From the NCBI GenBank assembly GCA_023376005.1, contig CM042142.1, positions 55,063,729-55,127,728 on the forward strand: a stretch of 64,000 nucleotides of DNA. The letters are read 5' to 3'. Made by a program: the position numbers and the translations under genes. Below are positions 21,533 through 30,409 of the stretch, piece after piece. How positions within the stretch are numbered: position 1 is the first letter of the stretch; each line of letters begins with the position of its first letter. This DNA comes from Doryteuthis pealeii. Lineage: Eukaryota > Mollusca > Cephalopoda > Myopsida > Loliginidae. A model generated the notes under the pieces. It ran no database searches. It saw nothing but the letters and a program-made list of their open reading frames with translations, and had not been told where the DNA came from.

Positions 21533-22447
21533 TGGGACCTTCCAATTTCAGGTTCCAAGTCAGATTAAAACCGTTGACTAAGAAATAGCGTACTTTATAA
21601 CATTTTGAAATTTCTATTTTAGAATATGTAATTATGTTCTATTTTATTTTTTCTATATCTAATCACATTTCTGTGAATAAATCTGGTGGCATTTATGCTG
21701 CTTGGGGCCCCCTTAAACTAGTGGCATCAATGTTAGTTCTGAAACGACACTTGAATTCAAGGTTATTGTCAGATGATGACTTATTTTAAATATATGCAAA
21801 TTAGAATTTAAAAAGAAAAACATTTTTTCAAAAGTCTGAAAAACACTCCCCCCTGCCCCCCCCAAAAAGTAACTATGTGGCTATATCTAAACAACTTTAT
21901 TTAGTAGGTAACTATAGACTTATCAGTAAAGCAGTTAGGATATATATCTTTCCCTGAATTATCTGTGCAGCTTACTGGCAACCGTATAATGATGGCCTGT
22001 TAGTTTCAATAAAAAAAACAAAACAACTGAAATTAAAATGAAAGAAATGCAAGTCATTCAATCGATAACAATGCAAATCTATGTTTTTATTAGAAAATAA
22101 AACTTCTAGATTATCTATATATTAATACTCGTGTTCCTTAATTGCACGGCTGTTATCACCTTGCAACACCCTCTGATTCAAAATTAGACCGCATTACCCA
22201 GGGTCCTAGCAGCCTTGCCTGGTGTTGCATTTTTTATATAAAACTAATTATTAATTACTAGCAGGACCAGTGGATATACTACAGTATTATAATCTAATTA
22301 TTACAATGTTTGATATATTAAGAGCTATTGCTAAATACTTCAATATGTAAAAAGTATAATAGTCTTGATTTAACACTTTTTTCTTTCTTTGCATCTTTTC
22401 ATTAGTAAAAGCAAAAGGGATTCAGTCAACATATTCTAATGTTCAGT
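21533..22447. other. Unassigned AT-rich DNA in block A
   Basis: No gene. The sequence from about 21,725 onward is the part also present in block B. Confidence 0.5.
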
Positions 22448-22745
22448 TTATGTTTGGTTGGTTGATTGGATTTAATGGCATGTCAACCCTTGTTGGGTTA
22501 TTTTATGTCAAAGACATTTTGTTCTATTCATGCTTGGTGAGTATTCAAAATATTTCTTTAAACTCAATTATTTTAAACACATTTATTTAAACTGATTTTT
22601 TTTAGATGGAAGCCTAATATGTACTACCACTCTGTGTCAGAGTGGGCCTGGGAGTAATGGTGATGAAGGACTTCTCTACACTTTCCAGAGCTCCAAAATT
22701 GGAACTTCACCATTAGATGCAGTTTAACATCATACACAAGACACT
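22448..22745 (-). mobile_element. SINE-3, block A
   Basis: Antisense: tail TTTGGTTGGTTGATTGGATT, core CTAATATGTACTACCACTCT, then CCATTAGATGCAGTTTAAC. Equivalents are 31,170-31,465 (B) and 40,188-40,460 (C). Confidence 0.75.
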
Positions 22746-22827
22746 AAACAAGAATAGTTACTTGAAACCATATAACTGTTTATAAAATATTAGTACTAAA
22801 CAGTTTGATTCAATGTTCCATAACAGC

Positions 22828-23790
22828 TCCCTAGTTTAACAAGAAACATCTGAAAAAGGACAGAATATACATCAGCCAAAACATTGTATATATAACAATA
22901 AAGATGAGGACAACAGTAAAAAAAATCTAAATAATACAAAAAAAAATTACATTGTATATACTAGCAAATATATGCACCCTCCGGGTGCAAGTATTTAAGT
23001 TTTAATGTAATAAAATATTGTATTAAATTAGAAAGGCTAATGAAACTAAATAAGAATGCATATAAAAAGATTTGAAACAGGAGGAGGGTATAATCGAAAA
23101 ATAGAACAACTGAAACTTACTCTTCCATCACTCTCGTCTTTCATTTTTATTTTTTCTAATTTAAGTATTTAGTTAAAAGAGGAAGTAAAGAATAAAATGA
23201 CAGTTATTTTTTCTTGTTAATGGATTTCATTTAAAATTTATTGAAGATATTTTTGCTCATATACATTAAGATAAAACCAAACAATTAGAAATTAATAATA
23301 CCAAGCACATATTTATTAAAATCACATTTTTAATATCAATATGCAAATTAACCTTCCCATTCACACTGTAAACCGCTATTTTGTTGTATATATAAATACA
23401 ATTGCATGTTATTAGTATTTAGATATGGTTAACAGTATTAATAATGTAAAATAATTTTATTAATAACTTAAATTTAAATAAAAATAAAATCATTGAGAAT
23501 GTGATGTCAATAATTAAGGGAATTATGACTTGAGTCGTAATATAGTTTCGGTTACAGACAGAAAAACACACAATCTCCATTATAATAAGATAACAATAAA
23601 AATCAGGACAACAATCTAAAAAATCTAAATAATACAAAAAAAATGTATATTGTATATATAACAATAAAGATGAGGACAACAGTCCAAAAAATCTAAATAA
23701 TACAAAAAAAAAATTGTACATTGTATATATAACAATAAAGATGAGGACAACAGTCTGAAAAATCTAAATAATGCAAAAATAAAAGAAGAA
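22828..23790 (+). repeat. Reiterated SINE-4 tail, split by a Helitron
   Basis: A degraded hammerhead-like block (CTGAAAAAGGACAG then CATCAGCCAAAACATTG) is followed by about 70-bp units (AACAATAAAGATGAGGAC, then AAATCTAAATAATACAAAA). One unit precedes the Helitron and three follow it (phase marks near 23,593, 23,661 and 23,732). The open frame on the minus strand here comes from the repetition. Confidence 0.7.
22961..23590 (-). mobile_element. Non-autonomous Helitron, 630 bp, precise insertion
   Basis: On the minus strand the element starts with TCTTATTATAATGG and ends with hairpin GCACCC/GGGTGC (22,974-22,988), a short AT spacer and CTAG. The host reads A on the 5' side and T on the 3' side with no target duplication. 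The uninterrupted site is visible in block C at about 40,672-40,690 (CATTGTATATATAACAATAA). TC start, hairpin plus CTRR end, and A/T insertion together are the Helitron signature. There is no coding capacity. The copy at 14.04 kb shows it is a dispersed family. Confidence 0.9.
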
Positions 23791-24076
23791 AAGGGTTTAC
23801 ATATTTTTGCATTATTTTTTTCTTATGTCTTGCCAAACATGTCATAACTTTGACAAGAAAGTATTTATAATTAAATAGGCATTTTCACTAAATCAATAAA
23901 TGATTCCAAGCTCATTGGTTCCTTGGATTGTTAGAGACATTAGCATTTTGATTTTCTTCTTCTATTAAATTCTTCGTTACAGGAATCTTTATTTGCAGCC
24001 ACAACATATATCATCAATATTTAATCAATGTCTTAAATCATGAAAAGGTAATTCCATGTCAAATCATCCAGGCCAT

Positions 24077-24315
24077 GTCACCCACGCCCTTCAATCTTTC
24101 TGAAATTTTGTCCAGGTGTGGACTATGTTAAAGTTAGACAATCCCCAAAATTTGTACTTCTAATTCCAAAAATTTGCAAATGAAAATATGTTGATTTTTA
24201 GCTCTCCAAATTTGAGGGGGTTGCAAAAAATGTCTGTAAAATTTGGGGGATTGTCTAACTTTAACATAGTCCATAGCTGTACAAAATTTCAGAAAGATTG
24301 AAGGGTGTGGGTGAC
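24077..24315. repeat. Foldback hairpin, block A
   Basis: Arms 24,077-24,153 and 24,238-24,315 are inverted repeats with few mismatches (TCAATCTTTCTGAAATTTTG, GACTATGTTAAAGTTAGACA) around an 84-bp loop. If transcribed it would fold into a long hairpin. Equivalents are at about 32,160-32,420 and 41,153-41,419, where the arms extend further. Confidence 0.85.
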
Positions 24316-24398
24316 AATTTTACTTTTTTCTAAATGAAGGAAATTTTTTTTTTAAATACCTAAAATAATATTTTATAAGAGGTATATTATATATATTT

Positions 24399-24595
24399 AC
24401 CAACCCCTCTGCCCAATCAGGATGCAACAAAAGGTCAATTTCTTAAGCAGAGTTTTAACAGGTTTGAAATCAGTTTTCCTTCCCTTAGACTAGCAATCAG
24501 TCCAAGGTCAAAGAGCCTAGTCTGCCCTACTATATATCTATAGTTGAATGCATACCTTTCCCAAGGGTATTAGTGCTATTTGAAATTGTCATATA
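24399..24595 (-). mobile_element. SINE-2, block A, truncated
   Basis: Plus strand: CCAACCCCTCTGCCCAATCA, TTCTTAAGCAGAGTTTTAAC, then CTTTCCCAAGGGTATTAGTG. The head is missing. Equivalents are at 32,545 and 41,545. Confidence 0.8.
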
Positions 24596-24859
24596 CCCTA
24601 CCTAGGAAACTTAATGGGTATATCTCAATCCTCATAAATACAGAAGTATTATGCTGACTGAATACCACCAGCAGGGATTTAACTTTCTTCCTGCCACTGG
24701 CAAATATTGTATTTTTTAATGTGATAAAAATTCATTTCATTTCTGACCTCCACTTTGGTTATTTCTCATTTAGTAATCTTTGTTAGGTTACAACACAAAT
24801 ACAAACAGCCATGTCCATATATCATAAGTATCATGATGTTCCTGTTGAACAAATAATGG

Positions 24860-25464
24860 TTTGGTTTGGTTTGGTTTGGTTTGTTTTGTGGCATATCAAC
24901 CTCAGTGGGTCATTTAATGCCGATAAAGTTTTGAAATAAATCAATTCTTAATGGATAATACAATTCTTTTATAAATACATTTTTCTATTTAACCCATAGA
25001 TGGGACCCTAACAGGTACTACCACTCCGGGTCAGAGTGGACCAGGGAGCAATGGTGATGAAGGGGTGCTCCACATTTCTCAAACCTCCAAAACTGGAACC
25101 TCACCATCAGATAGAGTTTAACGTCATTCCCAGGACATGTAGACCCGCAGCCACCGCCTTCTAGCACCCATATGATAAAAAGGGGTTGGGGATTGCCATA
25201 AGGGCAATAGGGTTGGGAAAATAATATAGGTGCTAGGGCTTGACGTGACCAGCCGATTGATCATGGGGGCCTCTCCGACCGCCAGTCTAGCCCAAGATAG
25301 GGCCAAAGTGGAGTATTGCATGTCATGAACTGCTCATCCACCTGGGCTCTATCCTTAAGCATCACGGGTCGCCACCCAAGGCCAACAGGTGGCCCCATTG
25401 GGGGAGTCTTACCCCTCTGCAGAGGTGCAGTCGGTGCATTCTAACGCCTCAGCTGACAGGGCGG
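24860..25464 (-). mobile_element. SINE-3, complete 605-bp copy with target duplication
   Basis: Flanked by an 11-bp direct repeat ACAAATAATGG (24,849-24,859 and 25,465-25,475). The empty site exists once at 41,982-41,992 in block C. The plus strand begins with TTTGG repeats, so in sense orientation the element ends in a CCAAA-type tail. The sense 5' end (CCGCCCTGTCAGCTGAGGCG) has an A-box-like stretch and, about 40 bases on, GGTAAGACTCCC in the place of a B box. It is long for a SINE. A 65-codon minus frame inside has no known domain. This copy sets the boundaries and orientation for the family. Confidence 0.85.
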
Positions 25465-25499
25465 ACAAATAATGGCCAAAATGTGTTGTGATGAAATAG

Positions 25500-25740
25500 T
25501 CAGTCTGTGGAGAGGTTTATTATTGGTATCAGCTGAACAATAAGTGAGTCTATCCTTTTTCCCTAGCGCTAAACCAGGGAGATTGTTTTGTTCATTTTTT
25601 TTTTTTTTTCTGAGTTAGAGCATCAAAACTACTGTCAGCTCTCCCAGGTGGTTTACTGTACAGATCAGATTATCAAGCTGTGCTCCTCATGCACTGAGTT
25701 GGCGGGCACCAGTATTGAGCCTTGTGATTCCTCAACAGTT
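25500..25740 (-). mobile_element. Diverged SINE-1 relic, block A
   Basis: TTGGTATCAGCTGAACAATA, CCTAGCGCTAAACCAGGGAG and GCACTGAGTTGGCGGGCACC mark an old antisense SINE-1 with an internal poly-T expansion. Equivalents are at 33,020 and 42,018. Confidence 0.65.
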
Positions 25741-25749
25741 GCTCAAGAG

Positions 25750-25865
25750 ACAGCTATGGGTGAATAGTAGGGAAGACTGGGTTCTTTAATCTTGTATAGC
25801 TACCAACCCGTTTTGGAGAAGGAAAACTCTGAATTCAACCTTGTTAAACTCCCCTTAAGGATATA
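25750..25865 (+). mobile_element. SINE-2 3' fragment, block A
   Basis: AGCTATGGGTGAATAGTAGG to TTAAACTCCCCTTAAGGATA. It lacks the head and the final block. Equivalents are at 33,280 and 42,268. Confidence 0.7.
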
Positions 25866-26399
25866 TATCAGTAATGTAGTTTGCTATGTGTATAAATTAG
25901 GGACTGGCAGTAAAAATCGGATACTATGAGTTTTAAAAGTGAATTAAGAATAATTAAATCTATTATTTAAGGTTAAACTTTGTCTAAATCGATAAGTAGT
26001 AGCATAATAACCATCATTAAAAAAAGAAAAATATAATTACATATGCAGTTTATTTTTAAAAGATTTAAAACTATTTGTTTTGGTCAATTTCGACGCGATC
26101 TGCCATTTTGGCTGTTTTTCAATGGTTTTAGGCGCTTGTTTACAATTTTAACGTAACATTTGGGATGGAAAAAAAATTTACCAAAAATCAGGTAATTATC
26201 TGATTTTAATGAAACGCATTTAAACTCCATTTGCCAGTCCCTAGTATAAATATAGTATTCAATATCGATTACATATATACTTTATCCAGGTGCCTAAGGT
26301 GGGGAACCCACAGGTGTAAGGGGTTTAGGATTCTGAGAGTAATATGTAAATGATAATCTTATCCATAGATATCTTTTCATGTTAGCAGATGTGTGTTAT

Positions 26400-26433
<34 letters not shown>

Positions 26434-26434
<1 letters not shown>

Positions 26435-26687
26435 GGCCGGGTTAGCTCAGTCGGTAGAGCGTTCGACTAGAAACCACAAGGTTCCTAGTTCGATGCCGGT
26501 CCTCGCCAACTCAGCATATGAGTAGCACAGGGATTTGTGCGGTAAAGTTAGGAGCTGATGGTAGGTGTGGTGCTCCACCTCAGATGCTAAAAACAATCTC
26601 CTTGGTCTAGCGCTATTGAAAAGGGGATAGACTCCCTCGCTGATTGGCTGATACCGACTTAAGGCTGCCCCGTCGACTTTACTTTTT

Positions 26688-26690
<3 letters not shown>
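26434..26690 (+). mobile_element. SINE-1, reference copy
   Basis: The clearest tRNA-like head in the window: A box TTAGCTCAGTCGG (about 26,442), D-stem GGTAGAGCG, and B box AGTTCGATGCC (about 26,487). The body follows with GAGTAGCACAGGGAT, GTGCTCCACCTCAGATGC, CTAGCGCTATTGAAAAGGGG and TGATACCGACTTAAG, then a TTTACTTTTTACTTTA tail. Head and D-stem resemble lysine-type tRNAs. It forms an inverted pair with the next copy. Confidence 0.9.
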
Positions 26691-26726
<36 letters not shown>

Positions 26727-26730
<4 letters not shown>

Positions 26731-26930
26731 CTATCCCCTTTTCAATAGCGCTAGACCAAGGAGATTGTTTTTTTTAGCATCTGAGGTGGAGCACCACACC
26801 TACCATCAGCTCCTTACTTTACCGCACAAATCCCTGTGCTACTCATATGCTGAGTTGGCGAGGACCGGTATCGAACTAGGAACCTTGTGGTTTCTAGTCG
26901 AACACTCTAACAACTGAGCTAACCTGGCCC

Positions 26931-26932
<2 letters not shown>
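26727..26932 (-). mobile_element. SINE-1, inverted partner
   Basis: About 205 bp complementary to the previous SINE-1, separated only by (TA)n (26,690-26,727). The tail end of the body is missing. Together they can form a long intramolecular duplex. Confidence 0.85.
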
Positions 26933-26965
<33 letters not shown>

Positions 26966-27121
26966 GTAGTATGGTATATTTATGAATATAGTGTTGAATA
27001 ACTGTGTTAGAAAATATATATCTAAGTTAGAATAGCAAAAACATTGGTCTGACAATCGCATTGGCAAGAAACTGACATTTACCAAGTACTGTTAACCCTA
27101 TGTCTACACTATCCTAACTAA

Positions 27122-27330
27122 GATATATGTGTGTATGTATGTATGTATATATGTATGGATGTGTGTGTATGTATGTATGTATATATGTATGGATGTGTGT
27201 GTGTGTAGTATGTATATATGTATGGATGTGTGTGTGTGTATGTATGTATATATGGATGTGTGTGTGTGTATGTATGTATGATGTGTGTGTGTGTGTATGT
27301 ATATATGTATGGATGTGTGTATACCCCGTA
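27122..27330 (+). repeat. TG/TATG minisatellite, block A
   Basis: Units of roughly 30 bp built from ATGTATGGATGTGTGTGTG repeat here. Frames on both strands are open only because of the repeat. The array length differs in C (43,924-44,142). Confidence 0.85.
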
Positions 27331-27484
27331 GCAACAACAAAATTACCTGTGACTGTATGTATATAATTTTTATCTCTATGTTATGACTGCCCAATCCTGT
27401 GATTGTCCGGGCTTCATCATGGCAAAACTAACAGAGTATAAACTGACTCGTGATTCCAATATATATATATATGGCAGCACCATT

Positions 27485-27534
<50 letters not shown>

Positions 27535-27914
27535 GTATCTATTTGGAATGGTGCTGCCATCTGTAGGTCTATGAAATAAACAGCTACTGCCATATTGCAT
27601 TCAGTACCGAGTTCTGTATGCTAGTGTACTACATTATTGCCATATACTGCTGTAACCACTTTTGCTGTTGTAGATTATTATTCTGATGTCAAGTCACAGC
27701 CAACACAATTATATCCTCTGGCATCCTTTCATGACCAATAAAGTAATAGCTTGTGAATCGCATCCTGACAAGTGCGTTACCAAGTGCAAAGTTTAAATGG
27801 TAGGCTAGGGATTATTGAAAATAGTATCAAGAAAAACTGTTTTCAAATTCTGATGATTTTTGTCCATGTCATTTTTTATAGAAGCCACAGAGAGAAAAAA
27901 AAGCATAAACCCAA
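27331..27914. other. Unassigned, with AT hairpin
   Basis: GGAATGGTGCTGCCAT (about 27,544-27,559) is inverted at about 27,470-27,486 around a (TA)n run. AATAAA-like motifs and a CAGTACCGAGTTCTG block could be LTR-derived, but no ends were found. Confidence 0.35.
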
Positions 27915-28080
27915 AAACTTTGGTTGGCTGGTTATGTTTTATGGTATATCAACCCTTTTCAGGTCATTTAACTCTGAATCAAGTGATTTCGATAAATAAA
28001 AGAACTTGGGTTGATAAACAAAGGACTCAGCCTAGTCTGGCAAAAGGTTGTAGAAAGAGTGCAGTATATGAGTAATGTAG
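27915..28080 (-). mobile_element. SINE-3-tail-like sequence
   Basis: TTGGTTGGCTGGTTATGTTT and TATATCAACCCTTTTCAGG resemble the antisense SINE-3 tail. They continue into GGTTGTAGAAAGAGTGCA, also seen near 28,965 (GGTGGTAAAAAGAGTGCAAC). A distant subfamily or relic. Confidence 0.45.
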
Positions 28081-28122
28081 TTTATTCTGTTTATAAATAT
28101 AGTGTTCAATATTTATGATATA

Positions 28123-28153
<31 letters not shown>

Positions 28154-28269
28154 GACTTTATTCACAGGTCCCACCGGTGTAAGGGGTTCAGAATTCTAAG
28201 GGTAATATATAGCTGATAATCTTATCCACTGATATCTTTTCATGTTAGCAGATGTGTGTGTGTGTGTCT

Positions 28270-28477
28270 ATATATATAAGATAAATCTAATGAGTCAGAT
28301 AAACCTACTAAAAGTTCCGCTTAATTTGCTTCAGGTCTAAGATCTGACTCTTAGCCATGAAGAGCATTAAGCGAAACTTTTAGTAGGTTTATCTGACTCA
28401 TTAGATTTATCTTTATTATTTGCTCTACTAAGGTATTGAGCACTTTTTACTTATTAGCTTTAGGTGGTTTTGTATGA

Positions 28478-28511
<34 letters not shown>

Positions 28512-28694
28512 ATTGTTTTTTCTTTTGGCCAAATATTGTACCAATAGATTATTTTTGGATGGTATGATTATCTTGGTCTTTTCTTTTTTTCCAAAAAATC
28601 TTTTTTCCCTGGGTGATGTTTGGTAGTATATTTTTACAATCAAACTATTCGCTGGTTTTTTTCTCACCATGAGGATTTACCAACAAGTTTGGTA

Positions 28695-28700
<6 letters not shown>
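28270..28700 (+). mobile_element. Hammerhead element family P, block A copy
   Basis: Inverted arms (ATCTAATGAGTCAGATAAAC at about 28,286 and its complement at about 28,392-28,411) flank two head-to-head hammerhead-type sequences. The family body follows: GGTATTGAGCACTTTTTACT, TTTTGGCCAAATATTGTACC, then CCCTGGGTGATGTTTGG. The block C equivalent is 45,060-45,480. Confidence 0.7.
28349..28395 (+). ncRNA. Hammerhead ribozyme with altered core (HHR-3A)
   Basis: Same hammerhead as 45,155-45,197, but the first core base is changed so that CUGAAGA reads AUGAAGA (28,357-28,363). Helix II GC/GC, GAAA, CUUUUAG and UA are unchanged. The lost C is a conserved core position, so activity is unlikely. Confidence 0.65.
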
Positions 28701-28703
<3 letters not shown>

Positions 28704-28736
<33 letters not shown>

Positions 28737-29081
28737 CATTATAATAATCTCAATAATGTAGTTTAGCATATTTATGAATATAGTGTTGAATAATTGTGAT
28801 AGAAAATATATATTTAAGTAAGGATAGCAAAATCATTGTTCTGACAATTGTATAGGCAAGAAAAATTTTGGTTATTTGCTTAGGTTTTACAGTATATCAA
28901 CACTTTTCAGGTCACTTAATGCTGATAATTATTTTGATAAAAAAGAACTCAGCTTAGTCTGGCACAAGGTGGTAAAAAGAGTGCAACATCTTGTGAAGAT
29001 CAAACTTACTACACTCATGAATGAGTTAATGAAACTAGTTTGAAAAGATATTGCTCTACACCAAACACCTCAGGAAAGATA

Positions 29082-29154
<73 letters not shown>
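28704..29154. other. (TA)n and SINE-3-like relic in block A
   Basis: (TA)n runs at about 28,697-28,732 and a CA/TA run at 29,082-29,154 bracket a relic with ACAGTATATCAACACTTTTC, related to the SINE-3 tail. No gene. Confidence 0.5.
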
Positions 29155-29157
<3 letters not shown>

Positions 29158-29475
29158 GAAAAGGAAGTGAATCCGACGGTATGTAGTATATGAAGAAAGA
29201 ATGAAAAAACACAGGTTTAAATGAGTTAAGTGGTGAGTTTATTGGCCGACACTGCAGTGTTTCGATCTATTAATTAGATCATCTTCAGGGAATTTGTTGG
29301 TATATATGGAAGGTAATAAGACATTTTTATCACAGAATAATGAGAAAAGTGAGTGGTAGTCCTTGTTATTCATTCTAATTGATAGATCGAAACACTGCAG
29401 CGTCGGCCAATAAACTCACCACTTAACTCATTTAAACCTGTGTTTTTTCATTCTTTCTTCATATACTACATATAG
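29155..29475. mobile_element. Foldback element present only in block A
   Basis: Perfectly registered 91-bp arms (29,180-29,270 and 29,382-29,472; GAATGAAAAAACACAGG, GGTGAGTTTATTGGCCG) enclose about 110 bp. Outside the left arm is GGAAGTGAATCCGACGG, the end motif shared with the foldbacks at 11.0 and 63.3 kb. Block C has only a CA/TA microsatellite at the same place (about 45,852-45,898). The left arm holds a hammerhead-like motif and the right arm repeats its 3' half in inverse. Confidence 0.85.
29241..29295 (-). ncRNA. Hammerhead-like motif with one extra base
   Basis: Minus strand: CUGAAGA (complement of 29,282-29,288), extra U, helix II GAUCU/AGAUC, GAAA, palindromic helix III CACUG/CAGUG, UC. 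Helix I has only a CC/GG core with possible further pairs. The extra base sits at the same place as in 11,103-11,153. Confidence 0.45.
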
Positions 29476-29879
29476 ACACACCAAGGGACACTTCAAAAAC
29501 AATGGTTTCTATTCATTTCCACAAGAATTGTTTTGTTTTATTTTGCTGGAATTCGGACGAGGAATAATTGATACAATTATAATCAACTGAAATGAAGTAT
29601 CTTCTCAGTATGTTGTAATTGTTGTTTTATTTTATGGCATATCAACCCTTTTCGGGTCATTTAATGCTGAATCAATAATTTTGATATCAGATTTCTTACA
29701 GTACCTGCTTTTGCTTAAATGGTCACCCATCTAAGTATTGAACAAGCTCATCGCTGCTTAACTTTGGTGATCCAGTGCTTTTAACTGGATTTGACTGTTA
29801 GACCCCAAATTTGATCTTTGTGGAAACACAATTTTGTTCTTAACAGGAAAGGACATTGTAAAATAGAATGAGGTCAATG

Positions 29880-30399
29880 AAGAATAATGATTGAGTGATT
29901 TTAACAGCATGTCAACCCATCTAGGGTTATTTCATGCCTAGAGGTGAGGGAATTGCATTCATTATACACTTATATTTACATTTTTTGAGTAGTTATTTAT
30001 CAAGATGTGTGAAAATTAGAATTATAGCCCTTTGGAAAATTCTTGGAGATAAAGTCAGTGTATCTGTTGTAAAATAAGACAAGACAGTTGGACTCATCCA
30101 ACAGAACGCATATAAAAATACGAATATGTGAGGCTATTTGGAGTTGAATAGTACCACAGCATGATAATTCAATTATTACAATGTTTGATATACTTATTTA
30201 AGACCTATTGCAAAATAGTTCAATATGTAAAAAGTATAATAATCTTGATTTAACTCTCCCGCATTCTTTCTTAAATGAGGAGGTATTCAAAATATCTACA
30301 TTAATTTGCCAACAAAAAGTGGCTTTACATTTTTGCATATTGAACAATTTGGACAGTCTTATTTTTCACCAAGTGCTGCAGAATGATAACGGATGGAAG
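29880..30399 (-). mobile_element. SINE-3 variant fragment and unassigned DNA
   Basis: TGATTTTAACAGCATGTCAA and GAGGTGAGGGAATTGCATTC match the variant SINE-3 tail and middle. The rest to 30,399 is unassigned. A 73-codon frame at 30,208 recurs in block C only because the whole block does. Confidence 0.5.
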
Positions 30400-30409
30400 A
30401 TTTTCATAA

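Larger units (their letters stand above)
19227..30399 (+). repeat. Block A, first copy of the 11-kb segment
   Basis: Collinear with block C (36,966-46,760) from TTGCACGATAAAATACTT to AACGGATGGAAGATTT. Most of the length differs only by scattered substitutions and microsatellite lengths. Block A alone carries a Helitron (22,961), a SINE-3 (24,860) and a foldback (29,155). It lacks the hammerhead SINE of C. The repeated segment starts just after the CA/TA array and stops just before a SINE-1 in the C context, which are places where contigs often break. No gene was found in it. Confidence 0.9.

Noticed and set aside
26434..26506. A functional tRNA gene
   Set aside because: A and B boxes are present but the cloverleaf is imperfect and the sequence continues into the SINE-1 body found in many copies.
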